64,000 nucleotides of DNA from the NCBI GenBank assembly GCA_002151545.1, contig CP021237.1:3100001-3164000 (forward strand), written 5' to 3'. Below the pieces are notes generated by a model. The model made no database searches. It saw only the letters and a list, made by a program, of their open reading frames with translations, and was not told the origin of the DNA. Both the position numbers and the translations under genes were made by a program. The first letter of the stretch is position 1. Every line of letters starts with the position of its first letter. Below, piece after piece: positions 8,414 through 17,534 of this stretch. This DNA comes from Sphingobacteriaceae bacterium GW460-11-11-14-LB5. Its GTDB lineage: Bacteria > Bacteroidota > Bacteroidia > Sphingobacteriales > Sphingobacteriaceae.

Positions 8414-10120
8414 CTACCAGCCTGGGTTTTGCCCCAGTACCGGATTACGTTGTAGTTGGGTAATTGGAATTGGCCAGAGATAATTTTTAGGCGCAACAAA
8501 TTTTCTACCGGTGTTTACCACAAAATACCCATTGGCATCTGTCGCAATGGTGGCTACATATTGCTGATTAAAGCTTTCAACCAAACTTTTCTTCATGCCC
8601 TTTACATCCTGGGCCAATAAATCGCCTTGTTTCCAGCGGAGGATGTCATAATAACGCTGTCCTTCAAGTGCCAGTTCAACCCTTCTTTCGCGTCTGATTT
8701 CGGTTCTTAAATCCAATCCGGCCGCTGCAAGTTCGGTAATTACCATTCTCTTCATCCCCACACGATCGCGCAATTTATTAATGGTATTATCAATATCAGT
8801 TTGGGTAAGTGTACCTTGCTCCAACCTGGCCTCTGCAAAAGTAAGCAGCACTTCAGCATAACGGATATGATGGATATCGTTCGAATCCTGGCTTACTGTA
8901 CCTACAGCAGCAACTTCTACGTATTTGCTAAAGTAAAATCCGGTTCCGGTTATACAACCCTTTTTATCGGCATTCCATTTAGGCGTGTTAAATATCGGAT
9001 TTGTAGTGGCATCGGCATCACCATCATCTTGTCCACCCCAGGCTCCACCAGGTGTTAATATCGTTTGGTTCATGCGTGGATCCCTATTTTTAAAGATATC
9101 GGCATAAGTGCTTTCGCTATACAATGGTGATTTATCTATCGGAAGTCCATCGATACATAAATAAGCATCAACCAAGGATTTGGTTGGCGAGTAGCGACTC
9201 GTTTGATCGGGCACCTGGATTTCGCGACTGGTGTTGTGCACACTTACCCCGGCAACATTCGGTCTGGCTAAAATGGTTTCTTTGTTGGCTCCTCCGGCTA
9301 ATTTTCCTTTGTAGGTAAAAAGGTCGTTATAACATTTGGCTGTACCACCGGCTGTATATAGCTGATAAACATTTAAGTCCATTACTGATTTAGCGGCAGC
9401 TTCGGCAATGCTCCATTTCTCAAAAAAGAGTGCTACCCTGGCTTTCCAGGCAAATGCGGCTCCTTTGGTAATACGGCCAAGGTCTGCTGCAGTATAAGCC
9501 GTTGGAAGGCCTGCCGCAGCTGCATCTAAATCGGCAAAAACAAATTCGAGCACTTCTGCCCTTTTATTACGCGGACCAAATACTTCTTCATCACCAATAT
9601 CGAGTGTTTTGGAGAGTAACGGCACATCGCCGAAAAGGAAGATCAGATAAGTATACATAAAAGCCCTCAAAAACCTTACTTCGCCTGCATACTGCGCCAA
9701 AGCAGTGGCACTGATATTGGTGGCTTTGGTATAATTTTCGAGAAAATGGTTACAACGCCTGATGGCCGCATATAAATTTACCCATTCGGAGTTTAAGGTA
9801 CCAGAGGTAAAATCGTAATTACCTGCAGAAATGGCCTGATATTCTGAATTTGGCGGGTAAATGGTATTGTCGCCCATGTTTTCCATGGCGATGGTATTAT
9901 TGTTTCTTAAATTGCTGTAACAGGCATTCGCAGCCAGTTTTAGCTGTTCTTCCGTTTTCCAGAAGCTGATATCGGTTACCGAATCCAGCGGTTCGCGGTC
10001 AAGAAATCCTTTTTTACAACTGGCTAAGAAAAAGGATGGAATCAGTGCAGCGCCGCCCAACAGACCCGTTGCTTTTAAAAATGATCTGCGGCTGTTGATA
10101 TATTGATTTTGATTTTTCAT
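8414..10120 (-). CDS. SusD/RagB-family glycan-binding lipoprotein (PUL B), with Tat-like signal
   Basis: This is the surface glycan-binding partner of SusC. The 568 residues carry the family features: an N-terminal lipobox cysteine at residue 35 (FFLASC), TPR-like helices (AEVRFLRAFMYTYLIFLFGDVPLL), and the C-terminal RRERRVELALEGQRYYDILRW and YLWPIP stretches. The signal sequence is odd. It holds SRRSFLKATG at residues 10-19, the classic twin-arginine pattern, ahead of the lipobox, whereas most SusD proteins use plain Sec lipoprotein signals. It starts 7 bp after SusC ends and is surely co-transcribed. The substrate is unknown. Confidence 0.93.
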   Translation of the reverse strand: MKNQNQYINSRRSFLKATGLLGGAALIPSFFLASCKKGFLDREPLDSVTDISFWKTEEQLKLAANACYSNLRNNNTIAMENMGDNTIYPPNSEYQAISAGNYDFTSGTLNSEWVNLYAAIRRCNHFLENYTKATNISATALAQYAGEVRFLRAFMYTYLIFLFGDVPLLSKTLDIGDEEVFGPRNKRAEVLEFVFADLDAAAAGLPTAYTAADLGRITKGAAFAWKARVALFFEKWSIAEAAAKSVMDLNVYQLYTAGGTAKCYNDLFTYKGKLAGGANKETILARPNVAGVSVHNTSREIQVPDQTSRYSPTKSLVDAYLCIDGLPIDKSPLYSESTYADIFKNRDPRMNQTILTPGGAWGGQDDGDADATTNPIFNTPKWNADKKGCITGTGFYFSKYVEVAAVGTVSQDSNDIHHIRYAEVLLTFAEARLEQGTLTQTDIDNTINKLRDRVGMKRMVITELAAAGLDLRTEIRRERRVELALEGQRYYDILRWKQGDLLAQDVKGMKKSLVESFNQQYVATIATDANGYFVVNTGRKFVAPKNYLWPIPITQLQRNPVLGQNPGW

Positions 10121-10127
10121 GGTTGGT

Positions 10128-13100
10128 TTATTTTAACTTAATCGAAAGACCGAAAATGAATGTTTTAACCTGAGGATATAATCCGCCACTGGTTGCCTGC
10201 GATTCGGGATCGTAAGCATAAAAGAAGTTGGTGTCGGTAAACAAGTTATCAGCCGAAGCGTAAACCCTTAGCCTATCTATATGAATTTTCTGCAAGAAAT
10301 TTCCAGGGATAGTATAACCCAGCTGTAGATTTTTTACCCTTAAATAAGCTGCGTCCTGTAACCAATAGTCGGCCAATCTTCCGGTGTTTCGGGTATCTTT
10401 ATATACGAAACGTGGGTATGAACCTCCTGTATTTTGTGGGGTCCACCTATCCATGTGTACTTCCTGAGGAAATGCAGCATCGGCATTATAAGCGTGTAAA
10501 CCCACTCCGGTAATATAACCATTTGCCATGCCTACCCCTTGTAAAAACACACTCAGATCAAAATTATGATAGGCCGCATCTAACCTGAAAGAATAATTAT
10601 ACCGGGGATAAGCATCACCAATTACCTCGCGGTCTAAATCGGCACTAATCAAACCATCGCCATTTAAATCACGGTATTTAAGGTCGCCAGGGGCTACTTT
10701 ACCCGCATCTGCAGCAAAGATTGGAAACTTTGGTACGTATTTGCCCGCAGCATCTTTGGTAAAATCAGCCTCCTGAGCTAAACCATCTGTGCGGTAACCA
10801 TAAAAAGCATCAAGCGGTTGCCCTACCTGACGGATCCTGTCGCCAATGGTTGGTGGAACACCGCCCAAATCGGTAACGGTATTTTTGATATCAAAAAATT
10901 GCCCGGTAATGCCATATTTAAAGTTTCCGATCTTATCGTTCCAACCCAAACTCAATTCATATCCTTTGTTTGATATGGCTCCTGCATTCTGATCAGGAAC
11001 GGTAAGGCCAATTACGTCAGGTTGTGGCACTTTAAGTTGTATATCTACCGTTTTTTTGTTAAAGATATCTCCGGTAAAAGTAAGTCGGTTGTTAAAAAAA
11101 GCCAGGTCCAAACCAACATTAAGCATCGTGGCTTTTTCCCATCTTAACAATGGATTAGAGAGTATCGTTTGTGCAAAACCAGTAGTCAGGATATTACCTA
11201 TTGGCATGGTCCCCACACTGGTTAACACTTTAATATATGGATACCACTCAGAATAAGCTGGTCCGTCTGCTCCGTATTGATTACCTAATGAACCATAGGA
11301 AGCGCGGATTTTACCATCGCTAAACCAGTCGCGGCTATTGTCTTTTATAAAACTTTCTTCACTAAACCGCCAACCCGCAGAAACTGAAGGGAACACGCCC
11401 CATTTTTTTCCAGGTGCATATCGCGAAGACCCATCGTAGCGCATATTAAATTCTACCAGGTATTTTCCGGCATAATCGTAATTAACCCTCGAAAAAAGTG
11501 ACTGTAAGGCATATTGATAAGCATCTCCGGTTGCCGTTGGATTTAATGATCCAATATTCAACACCGGTACATCATCACTAACCAGGTTGGTTTTAGCAGC
11601 CGTAAAAGCATCAAAACGGTAAGTTTCTTGCTGATAACCACCAAGCAGTTTAATGTGGTGTTCGCCTAAATTAAGGGTATAATCCGCCTGCATGGAGAAA
11701 TTTTGCAAGGTCGTAGTCGTGGCAACTTCCCTCAGCGAATTGTTCGGACTGGTGGTGTAAATAATGGCATTGGTGGCTGGATTGAAATAATCGATCCTTC
11801 GGTTAAATGTCCTTCTTTTTTGAGAACTGGCAATTAAACCATACTGCGATTTGATATCCAAACCTTTTAGTACATGCAGGGTTCCGGTAATGTTGGAGGT
11901 AAATTCTTTAGAGAAAAAATTATTGAAACCACCATCGGTAGCAATAGCCAAAGGATTACTGGATCCACCGCCGTAACCCCAGGTCCCCGTAGTAAAGCGA
12001 ACAGGTGTTAATGGCGAGCTGGTAAATGCTGTATAAATAGCACCTCCGCCGCCTTCCGTATCGGCAGCAGGCTGGTTTTGGTTACGGTCTAAATAGCCCA
12101 GATTCACATCAACATCCAGCAGGGAAAGGAGCTTTAATGCTGACAGCTTTACCCTGGCATTGTTTTTTGCAAACTTATATTGATCGCCGGCAATCAGGCC
12201 ATCCTGGTTTTCTCTTCCGTAAGAAAAATAATAATTAAAATCGCTGCTTCCTCCCTGTACGTTAATGCTGTGGTTCTGTTGTGGAGCATAATCTTTAATC
12301 AGTGCATCTGTCCAGTTGGTGTTGGCAAAATAATTAGGATCAGAACCATTCCGCGCGACCTCAATCTGTGCATCTGTGTACGATTTTGGAAGGCCTGCAT
12401 TGATCTGTGCTTCGCCAAGCAGTGTCATGTAATCAACCGAACCTAACATTTTAGGCAAACGGGTAGGTGTTTGAAAACCATAATAACCGTTATATGAAAT
12501 AATGGCCTTCTGATTAAACTTACCTTTTTTTGTGGTCACTAAAATTACACCGTTTGCTGCTCTGGAGCCATATATTGATGAAGATGCTGCATCTTTAAGC
12601 ACGGTTACGCTTTCAATATCATCAGGATTAATCCAGTTCATATCACCTGGTACACCATCAATCAGCACAAAAGGATTTGGATTATTGGTGGTTCCTGTTC
12701 CTCTTATCCTTAATGCCGAATGTGTAGCGCCTGGTTGTCCGCTACCGCCAATAGTGGTCAATCCGGTAATGGTACCTTGCAAGCCTGTAGAAACTGCCGT
12801 AATAGGCCGGTCTGCCAGTACCTTGGCGTCAACCTGCGATATGGCTCCCGTTACATTTGCTTTGCGCTGCGTTCCATAACCTACTATAACCACATCATTC
12901 AGCCCAACAGTTGAGGGTTTTAAACTGATGCTATAAGTGGTTTGATTTCCAATGGTGAAGTTATAGTCCTCATAACCTACCATCCGCACTTTTATTTTAT
13001 CGCCAGGAAAAGCTACAATGCTAAATCGGCCCGTATCATCAGATGACACTGCTTTTTTAGAACTTTCGTTTACGATACTTGCACCAGGTATTCCCGTTCC

Positions 13101-13499
13101 GGTTTCATCAGTAACGGTTCCCTTAATATCAAGCTTTTGCGGCAGGGCTTTTTTGGTAATGACTATGGTGTGCTGTTCTATGGCATAACTAAGCGGCAAA
13201 TTTTCAAGACTCTTGTCCATTACCTGCTGTATGGTCATATCTTTTACAGTAACATTGAAAGTTCCGGCCTCACCGATCATTTCGTTGTTGTATAAAAAAT
13301 CATATCCGCTCTGCTTTTTAATTTCCTGAAAAATTTCTTTCAATGAAGCTCCTTTTAGCGAGAAGTTTATCTTCTGCGCATAAAGGGATGCTCTTACCTG
13401 GACGCAGAAGATTAATAGTACGGCTATCGTTAGTCGCATCACCTTAAGTGGCTGAAACATGGAACTTAGCCTGGTTCTTTTTAAATAAAAAAAATTCAT
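10128..13499 (-). CDS. SusC/RagA-family TonB-dependent receptor with STN domain (PUL B)
   Basis: This is a full-length outer membrane transporter of 1123 residues. After the signal sequence comes an STN domain at about residues 45-115 (LKEIFQEIKKQSGYDFLYNN), then a carboxypeptidase-like domain (GTGIPGASIV), then a plug with NPDDIESVTVLKDAASSSIYGSRAANG split over the usual SusC signature, and a barrel ending in the aromatic-rich family terminus (FIFGLSIKLK). The STN domain predicts signalling to the FecR gene just upstream (56 bp). The first ATG is taken, though ATGs at residues 14 and 21 could also serve. It is co-transcribed with SusD. Confidence 0.95.
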   Translation of the reverse strand: MNFFYLKRTRLSSMFQPLKVMRLTIAVLLIFCVQVRASLYAQKINFSLKGASLKEIFQEIKKQSGYDFLYNNEMIGEAGTFNVTVKDMTIQQVMDKSLENLPLSYAIEQHTIVITKKALPQKLDIKGTVTDETGTGIPGASIVNESSKKAVSSDDTGRFSIVAFPGDKIKVRMVGYEDYNFTIGNQTTYSISLKPSTVGLNDVVIVGYGTQRKANVTGAISQVDAKVLADRPITAVSTGLQGTITGLTTIGGSGQPGATHSALRIRGTGTTNNPNPFVLIDGVPGDMNWINPDDIESVTVLKDAASSSIYGSRAANGVILVTTKKGKFNQKAIISYNGYYGFQTPTRLPKMLGSVDYMTLLGEAQINAGLPKSYTDAQIEVARNGSDPNYFANTNWTDALIKDYAPQQNHSINVQGGSSDFNYYFSYGRENQDGLIAGDQYKFAKNNARVKLSALKLLSLLDVDVNLGYLDRNQNQPAADTEGGGGAIYTAFTSSPLTPVRFTTGTWGYGGGSSNPLAIATDGGFNNFFSKEFTSNITGTLHVLKGLDIKSQYGLIASSQKRRTFNRRIDYFNPATNAIIYTTSPNNSLREVATTTTLQNFSMQADYTLNLGEHHIKLLGGYQQETYRFDAFTAAKTNLVSDDVPVLNIGSLNPTATGDAYQYALQSLFSRVNYDYAGKYLVEFNMRYDGSSRYAPGKKWGVFPSVSAGWRFSEESFIKDNSRDWFSDGKIRASYGSLGNQYGADGPAYSEWYPYIKVLTSVGTMPIGNILTTGFAQTILSNPLLRWEKATMLNVGLDLAFFNNRLTFTGDIFNKKTVDIQLKVPQPDVIGLTVPDQNAGAISNKGYELSLGWNDKIGNFKYGITGQFFDIKNTVTDLGGVPPTIGDRIRQVGQPLDAFYGYRTDGLAQEADFTKDAAGKYVPKFPIFAADAGKVAPGDLKYRDLNGDGLISADLDREVIGDAYPRYNYSFRLDAAYHNFDLSVFLQGVGMANGYITGVGLHAYNADAAFPQEVHMDRWTPQNTGGSYPRFVYKDTRNTGRLADYWLQDAAYLRVKNLQLGYTIPGNFLQKIHIDRLRVYASADNLFTDTNFFYAYDPESQATSGGLYPQVKTFIFGLSIKLK

Positions 13500-13554
13500 T
13501 TTGTATGGTTTGTTTAGTGGGTGGTTAATCCGTTTTGTTGTTTAGGGCAAAAAT

Positions 13555-14673
13555 TTAGTTGATAACAGTTACCCTCCTTTCTGCAATATTGAATTTTACC
13601 GTTCCTGTAAGACTGAGCACTTTTAGTACTTCAGAAATATCTTTAAACTTCGAAACCGAACCTGTATATGATAACTTGTTATTATGGGTATTGTATACAA
13701 TATCGATGTCGTACCATCTCGAAATTTTGCGCATCACTGATGATAAATTTTCTTCATTAAACACAAAATAGCCGTTCTTCCAGGCCATGGTCTGCTCTAT
13801 ATCTGCTTTATTCACCGTAAACTTGTTTTCAAATAAAACCCCTTCTTCGCCAGGTTTAAGATAGGTAACTGCTGAAGCTGATGTAAGCATCACTTTTCCT
13901 TCCAATAGCGTTGTTTTGATAAAAGCTTCGTCTTTATAGGCCATCATATTAAAATGTGTACCGAGTACCTTTAGCTTCATATCCTGTGTTTTTACATAAA
14001 AAGGCATTTGTTTATTCCTGGCTACTTCAAAATAGGCCTCGCCATCAAGCTCTACCTCACGACTGTTACCGGTAAACCGAGTTGGAAAGCGAATGGAACT
14101 GGCGGCATTTAACCAAACTTTAGATCCGTCAGGAAGCACCAAAGCATATTGCCCCCCTCTTGGAATGGATACTGTATTCAGTACCACTTCTTCTGATGCA
14201 TCGGAAATAACATCATAAGCCAATGTTCCATCAGCGGTTTTATTGATGGCAGTACCACTTTCGGAAGCTATTTGTCCCTGAGCCGCATTATTGAGTACAA
14301 TCTGTTGTCCGTTACCAAGTGTGAGTATGGCTTTATCTGAACCAGGTTTGATTGTTTTTGCATGGTTTAATACCACCGCATGCTGCTTACTTTTAGGGTT
14401 AGTATTGAAATAAAAAACTGCCGAGACAATAAAAATCAATATTGCAGCTGCTGCAGCGATCTTCGTAAACAGTGTAAATGGTTTAACATGCTTGCGTTCA
14501 CCAGCCCTTTCCATGACCTGTAAGAACAGGCGTTCGGCTTGCTCGCCACCCGGCTTTGTACTTTCAATCAGTTCGAAATCATCTTCATAAGCATTTAAGC
14601 TTTCTATTTCTTCTGGTGTACACTTTCCCTGAAGTGATTTTTGATAGAGAATAATATATTCCTGTTTTGTCAT
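13555..14673 (-). CDS. FecR-family anti-sigma factor (PUL B)
   Basis: This 372-residue single-pass membrane protein should control the sigma factor encoded divergently at 14834. The cytoplasmic N-terminal part includes a short sigma-binding region with LNAYEDDFELIES. A membrane helix lies at about residues 85-105 (KIAAAAAILIFIVSAVFYF). The periplasmic FecR core shows GGQYALVLPDGSKVWLNAA, DGEAYFEVARN and VLGTHFNMMAY, and the DUF4974-like end is FNIAERRVTVIN. It precedes SusC on the same strand. Confidence 0.93.
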   Translation of the reverse strand: MTKQEYIILYQKSLQGKCTPEEIESLNAYEDDFELIESTKPGGEQAERLFLQVMERAGERKHVKPFTLFTKIAAAAAILIFIVSAVFYFNTNPKSKQHAVVLNHAKTIKPGSDKAILTLGNGQQIVLNNAAQGQIASESGTAINKTADGTLAYDVISDASEEVVLNTVSIPRGGQYALVLPDGSKVWLNAASSIRFPTRFTGNSREVELDGEAYFEVARNKQMPFYVKTQDMKLKVLGTHFNMMAYKDEAFIKTTLLEGKVMLTSASAVTYLKPGEEGVLFENKFTVNKADIEQTMAWKNGYFVFNEENLSSVMRKISRWYDIDIVYNTHNNKLSYTGSVSKFKDISEVLKVLSLTGTVKFNIAERRVTVIN

Positions 14674-14833
14674 GCGAAGCGCTTTTCATCATAGAGCCAC
14701 AACTCTGCTTAAACACACTTAATTTTTTAAAAAAATATTTAACCAGCCTAACCTGGTAAAGAATTAAGGTATCGTTCAAAATATTTATATTAGCTTAACA
14801 AATTCTTTATCTTGATCAATGAACTTTGCATAA

Positions 14834-15496
14834 ATGAAACCTATCCATCCAGCGGCAGACGAGTGCGAATTATGGGAGGCCATTAAATTCGGGAATCAAA
14901 AAGCATTTAAAATATTATTTGACCGTTACTTCCCTACTTTGATGGCTACTGCCTCGCACTATTTGCAGGATGAGCAGGCATGCGAAAACATTGTGCAGGA
15001 TATTTTTCTCAATATATGGCTCAAAAGAGATGTGCTCGAGATCAGGGATTTTAAAAGTTACCTTAAAGCCGCAGCAAGGTATCATGTGTATAAGGTCATC
15101 AGAAGTAAAAAGTTAGCCGGAAGTGTAATTTTTACAGATGAAAATCTGGAAAACGAATCGGCTTATGCCATTAATAACGCTGAGGAATGGCTCAATGTAT
15201 CGGCACTAAAAACACAGGTTAGCGGATATTTACGGATGTTACCTAAACGCTGCAGGGAAATTTTCTTAATGAGCAGGGAAGAAAATTTAACAAATGGTGA
15301 AATTGCAGAGAAACTTAATATTTCTAAACGGAGCGTCGAGAATCAGATCACCGCTGCGCTTCATCACCTGAGGGTTAATCTCAAAAACTATCTTTTTATT
15401 AGTGGATTGGTTTATTTTTATGCCGCACAAAATCCTTCAGCAGAAAAAAATATTCATTTCCTTGTTGAATCGCTGTTGTTGTACCCGCTCATTTAG
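14834..15496 (+). CDS. ECF sigma factor, FecI-like (PUL B), divergent from its anti-sigma
   Basis: This 220-residue ECF sigma factor has region 2 at about residues 22-66 (AFKILFDRYF, CENIVQDIFLNIWLKRD). Region 4 with its HTH is at about 137-182 (LPKRCREIFLMSREENLTNGEIAEKLNISKRS split across motifs). A longer C-terminal extension is hydrophobic. Unlike PULs A and C, it is transcribed away from FecR, and the two starts are 160 bp apart. That spacer probably holds two divergent promoters, although no clean Bacteroidota promoter stands out. Confidence 0.92.
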   Translation: MKPIHPAADECELWEAIKFGNQKAFKILFDRYFPTLMATASHYLQDEQACENIVQDIFLNIWLKRDVLEIRDFKSYLKAAARYHVYKVIRSKKLAGSVIFTDENLENESAYAINNAEEWLNVSALKTQVSGYLRMLPKRCREIFLMSREENLTNGEIAEKLNISKRSVENQITAALHHLRVNLKNYLFISGLVYFYAAQNPSAEKNIHFLVESLLLYPLI

Positions 15497-15505
15497 CTTA
15501 ATGGA

Positions 15506-15703
15506 TTAATTTTCGTGCTCACCATCCTCCGCAGTCAGTATTCTTTCCATTTCGATCATCATCTGCTCGGCCAGGCGTTGTTTAGCCTGCAATTTAGATA
15601 AGTAAGCATCAGCAAATGTGACTTCAAGCTCATCCATAATAAAGGCATATTTTGCTTTAAGTTCTATGAGATCAATCTGAAGCTTCCTGGAAAGATTTTG
15701 CAT
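15506..15703 (-). CDS. small helical protein of unknown function, 65 residues
   Basis: I do not recognise this protein. Nearly the whole chain should be helical and probably coiled-coil (KLQIDLIELKAKYAFIMDEL, then LSKLQAKQRLAEQMMIEME). It has no signal peptide, membrane segment or cysteine. It converges with the PUL B sigma gene, 9 bases away. The regular heptad-like spacing and ATG start suggest a real protein. Confidence 0.5.
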   Translation of the reverse strand: MQNLSRKLQIDLIELKAKYAFIMDELEVTFADAYLSKLQAKQRLAEQMMIEMERILTAEDGEHEN

Positions 15704-15984
15704 AATACAAAGCTAAAAAAAGGGCGGCTATAATTGCAGGTAATGGTCTTATTTTTCTTTCTAAAAAAAAAAATACACCAAACAGACAAACCGGTTAAAA
15801 CAATCTCCTAATTCTTTCGTTTATAAATTGATTCCGGCGTGGTTTCCGGAATAGATTTGTTTGGTTAGTTGATTAGGGATCACTCCCAAAGTGAATCCCT
15901 TTTCTTTTTTACAAAGCTTTCGATCAGCCGGGCATGGTTTCCAGACAATATTTTCTAAATTCAGCCTTTCAAATCGATAATACA

Positions 15985-16956
15985 ATGGAAGAAATCAGAT
16001 GGGGCATTATTGGCTGTGGTGATGTGACTGAAGTAAAAAGCGGACCTGCTTTTAATAAGGTAAACCATGCTAAACTGGTTGCTGTAATGCGCCGTGATGG
16101 TGAGAAGGCTGCTGATTATGCCAGGCGACATCAGGTGCCTAAGTGGTATGATGATGCTACTCAATTGATTAACGATCCGGAGGTTAATGCCATTTACATT
16201 GCTACCCCACCCCTGCAGCATGAGGCTTACACCATTGAAGCCTTAAAAGCCGGCAAGCCGGTATATGTAGAAAAACCCATGACTTTAGATGCGGATGCGG
16301 CCCAACGCATGACTGATGCGGCTAACCAGTTAAAGGTGAAACTTTCCGTAGCCCATTACCGCCGTGCCCAACCCATGTTCTTAAAAGTTAAAGAACTATT
16401 GGCTGCACACAGCATTGGCGATATCCGTTTAGTCCGGTTAAAAATGCTCCAGTCGCCCAACCCTGCGTTGATTGCCAAAACAGCCGATAACTGGCGGATT
16501 AACCCAGCGATTTCTGGTGGCGGTTTATTTCATGACCTGGCTCCGCATCAGTTAGATCTGATGACCTATTATTTCGGTGCCGTTAAAAATGCGATAGGTA
16601 TTGCTACCAGGCAACAGGAAAACACCGAGGTTGATGACCTGGTTGCGGGAAATATCCTTTTCGAAAATGGCATTGTTTTCAGCGGTACCTGGTGTTTCTC
16701 AGTCGCCCCACAAGATCAAGCCGATATTTGCGTGATTTATGGTTCAAAAGGCCACATCAGTTTCCCCATGTTTGGCAATAAAATTACGGTTACTACCGAT
16801 CAGACAGCAGAATTTGTATTTGAACCTTTGCAGCATGTGCAGCAACCCATGATTGAAAAAGTTGTTGATTACTTTTTAGGCAAAGGACAAAATCCGTGTA
16901 GTGGCGAAGATGCCTTAATTACAATGAAGTTAATGGACGATTTTACGCGGAAGTAA
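15985..16956 (+). CDS. Gfo/Idh/MocA-family NAD(P)-dependent oxidoreductase
   Basis: This is a sugar or cyclitol dehydrogenase-type enzyme. The N-terminal Rossmann fold reads WGIIGCGDVTEVKSGPA at about residues 5-21, the catalytic-lysine region is YVEKPMTLD near residue 92, and the C-terminal domain has the histidine-bearing motif GGGLFHDLAPHQLD. At 323 residues it has the normal length, with no signal peptide. The ATG at 15985 is preferred over one 51 bases upstream, since the Rossmann strand begins a few residues after it. It may process a sugar released by a neighbouring PUL, but no operon partner is seen. Confidence 0.88.
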   Translation: MEEIRWGIIGCGDVTEVKSGPAFNKVNHAKLVAVMRRDGEKAADYARRHQVPKWYDDATQLINDPEVNAIYIATPPLQHEAYTIEALKAGKPVYVEKPMTLDADAAQRMTDAANQLKVKLSVAHYRRAQPMFLKVKELLAAHSIGDIRLVRLKMLQSPNPALIAKTADNWRINPAISGGGLFHDLAPHQLDLMTYYFGAVKNAIGIATRQQENTEVDDLVAGNILFENGIVFSGTWCFSVAPQDQADICVIYGSKGHISFPMFGNKITVTTDQTAEFVFEPLQHVQQPMIEKVVDYFLGKGQNPCSGEDALITMKLMDDFTRK

Positions 16957-17039
16957 GCGCTATGATGCTATGGAAAAGGAAATAAATGGCTGAACTAACA
17001 CTTCATTTTTGGAATTTGCAAGACACAAAAAGGTATTAA

Positions 17040-17497
17040 CCACATAAGAAAGGTAAGAAAATATAAGACCTCTGAGCTTATATGATCCTTCTACCTCTTA
17101 TATGGTTTAATTAATAATTCTTCGATTTGCTCAGGACTAAGCACACCATCATCCATCTTATATTTTCCATCATACGAGATCCTTTGAATCCGCTCAGGAT
17201 GACAATCGCTAAATATAAAGTTCATTACCATATAAGAAATGTAAGCCCCTTGAGCTTATATGATCCTTCTATGTCTTATATGGTTTAATTAATAATTCTT
17301 CGGTTTGCTCAGGACTAAGCACACCATCATCCATCATCCATCTTACATTTTCCATCATACCAGATCCTTCGACTCCGTTCAGGTTGACAATCGCTAAATA
17401 TAAAATTCATTACCATATAAGAAATGTAAGAAAATATAAGACCCCTGAACTTATATCCTTCTACTTCTTATATGGTTTAATTAATAATTCTTCGGTT
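17040..17497. repeat. tandem repeat, 2.5 copies of a 185-188 bp unit with inverted-repeat core
   Basis: Copy 1 is at 17040-17227, copy 2 at 17228-17412, and partial copy 3 at 17413-17497. Within each, the first 85 or so bases are bounded by near-perfect arms, ACCATATAAGAA and TTCTTATATGGT, so transcripts could fold back. The second half carries a version of the CTCAGGATGACA stretch common in intergenic repeats. No reading frame of note is present. The array fills the gap between the oxidoreductase gene and the end of PUL C (convergent transcription). Confidence 0.9.
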
Positions 17498-17534
17498 CCA
17501 AATAAAAATAACCTTTTGATGATCTAAATTCTTT

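Noticed and set aside
12532..12879. 115-codon plus-strand frame opposite the PUL B SusC gene
   Set aside because: It is the antisense of the conserved plug domain; its composition is a shadow of that gene.
15934..15984. Upstream in-frame start of the Gfo/Idh/MocA gene
   Set aside because: The extra 17 residues precede the Rossmann fold without adding a signal peptide; the later ATG fits the family better.
17040..17497. Tandem repeats as a CRISPR array
   Set aside because: The unit is about 185 bp with no short repeat/unique spacer pattern, and there are no cas genes.
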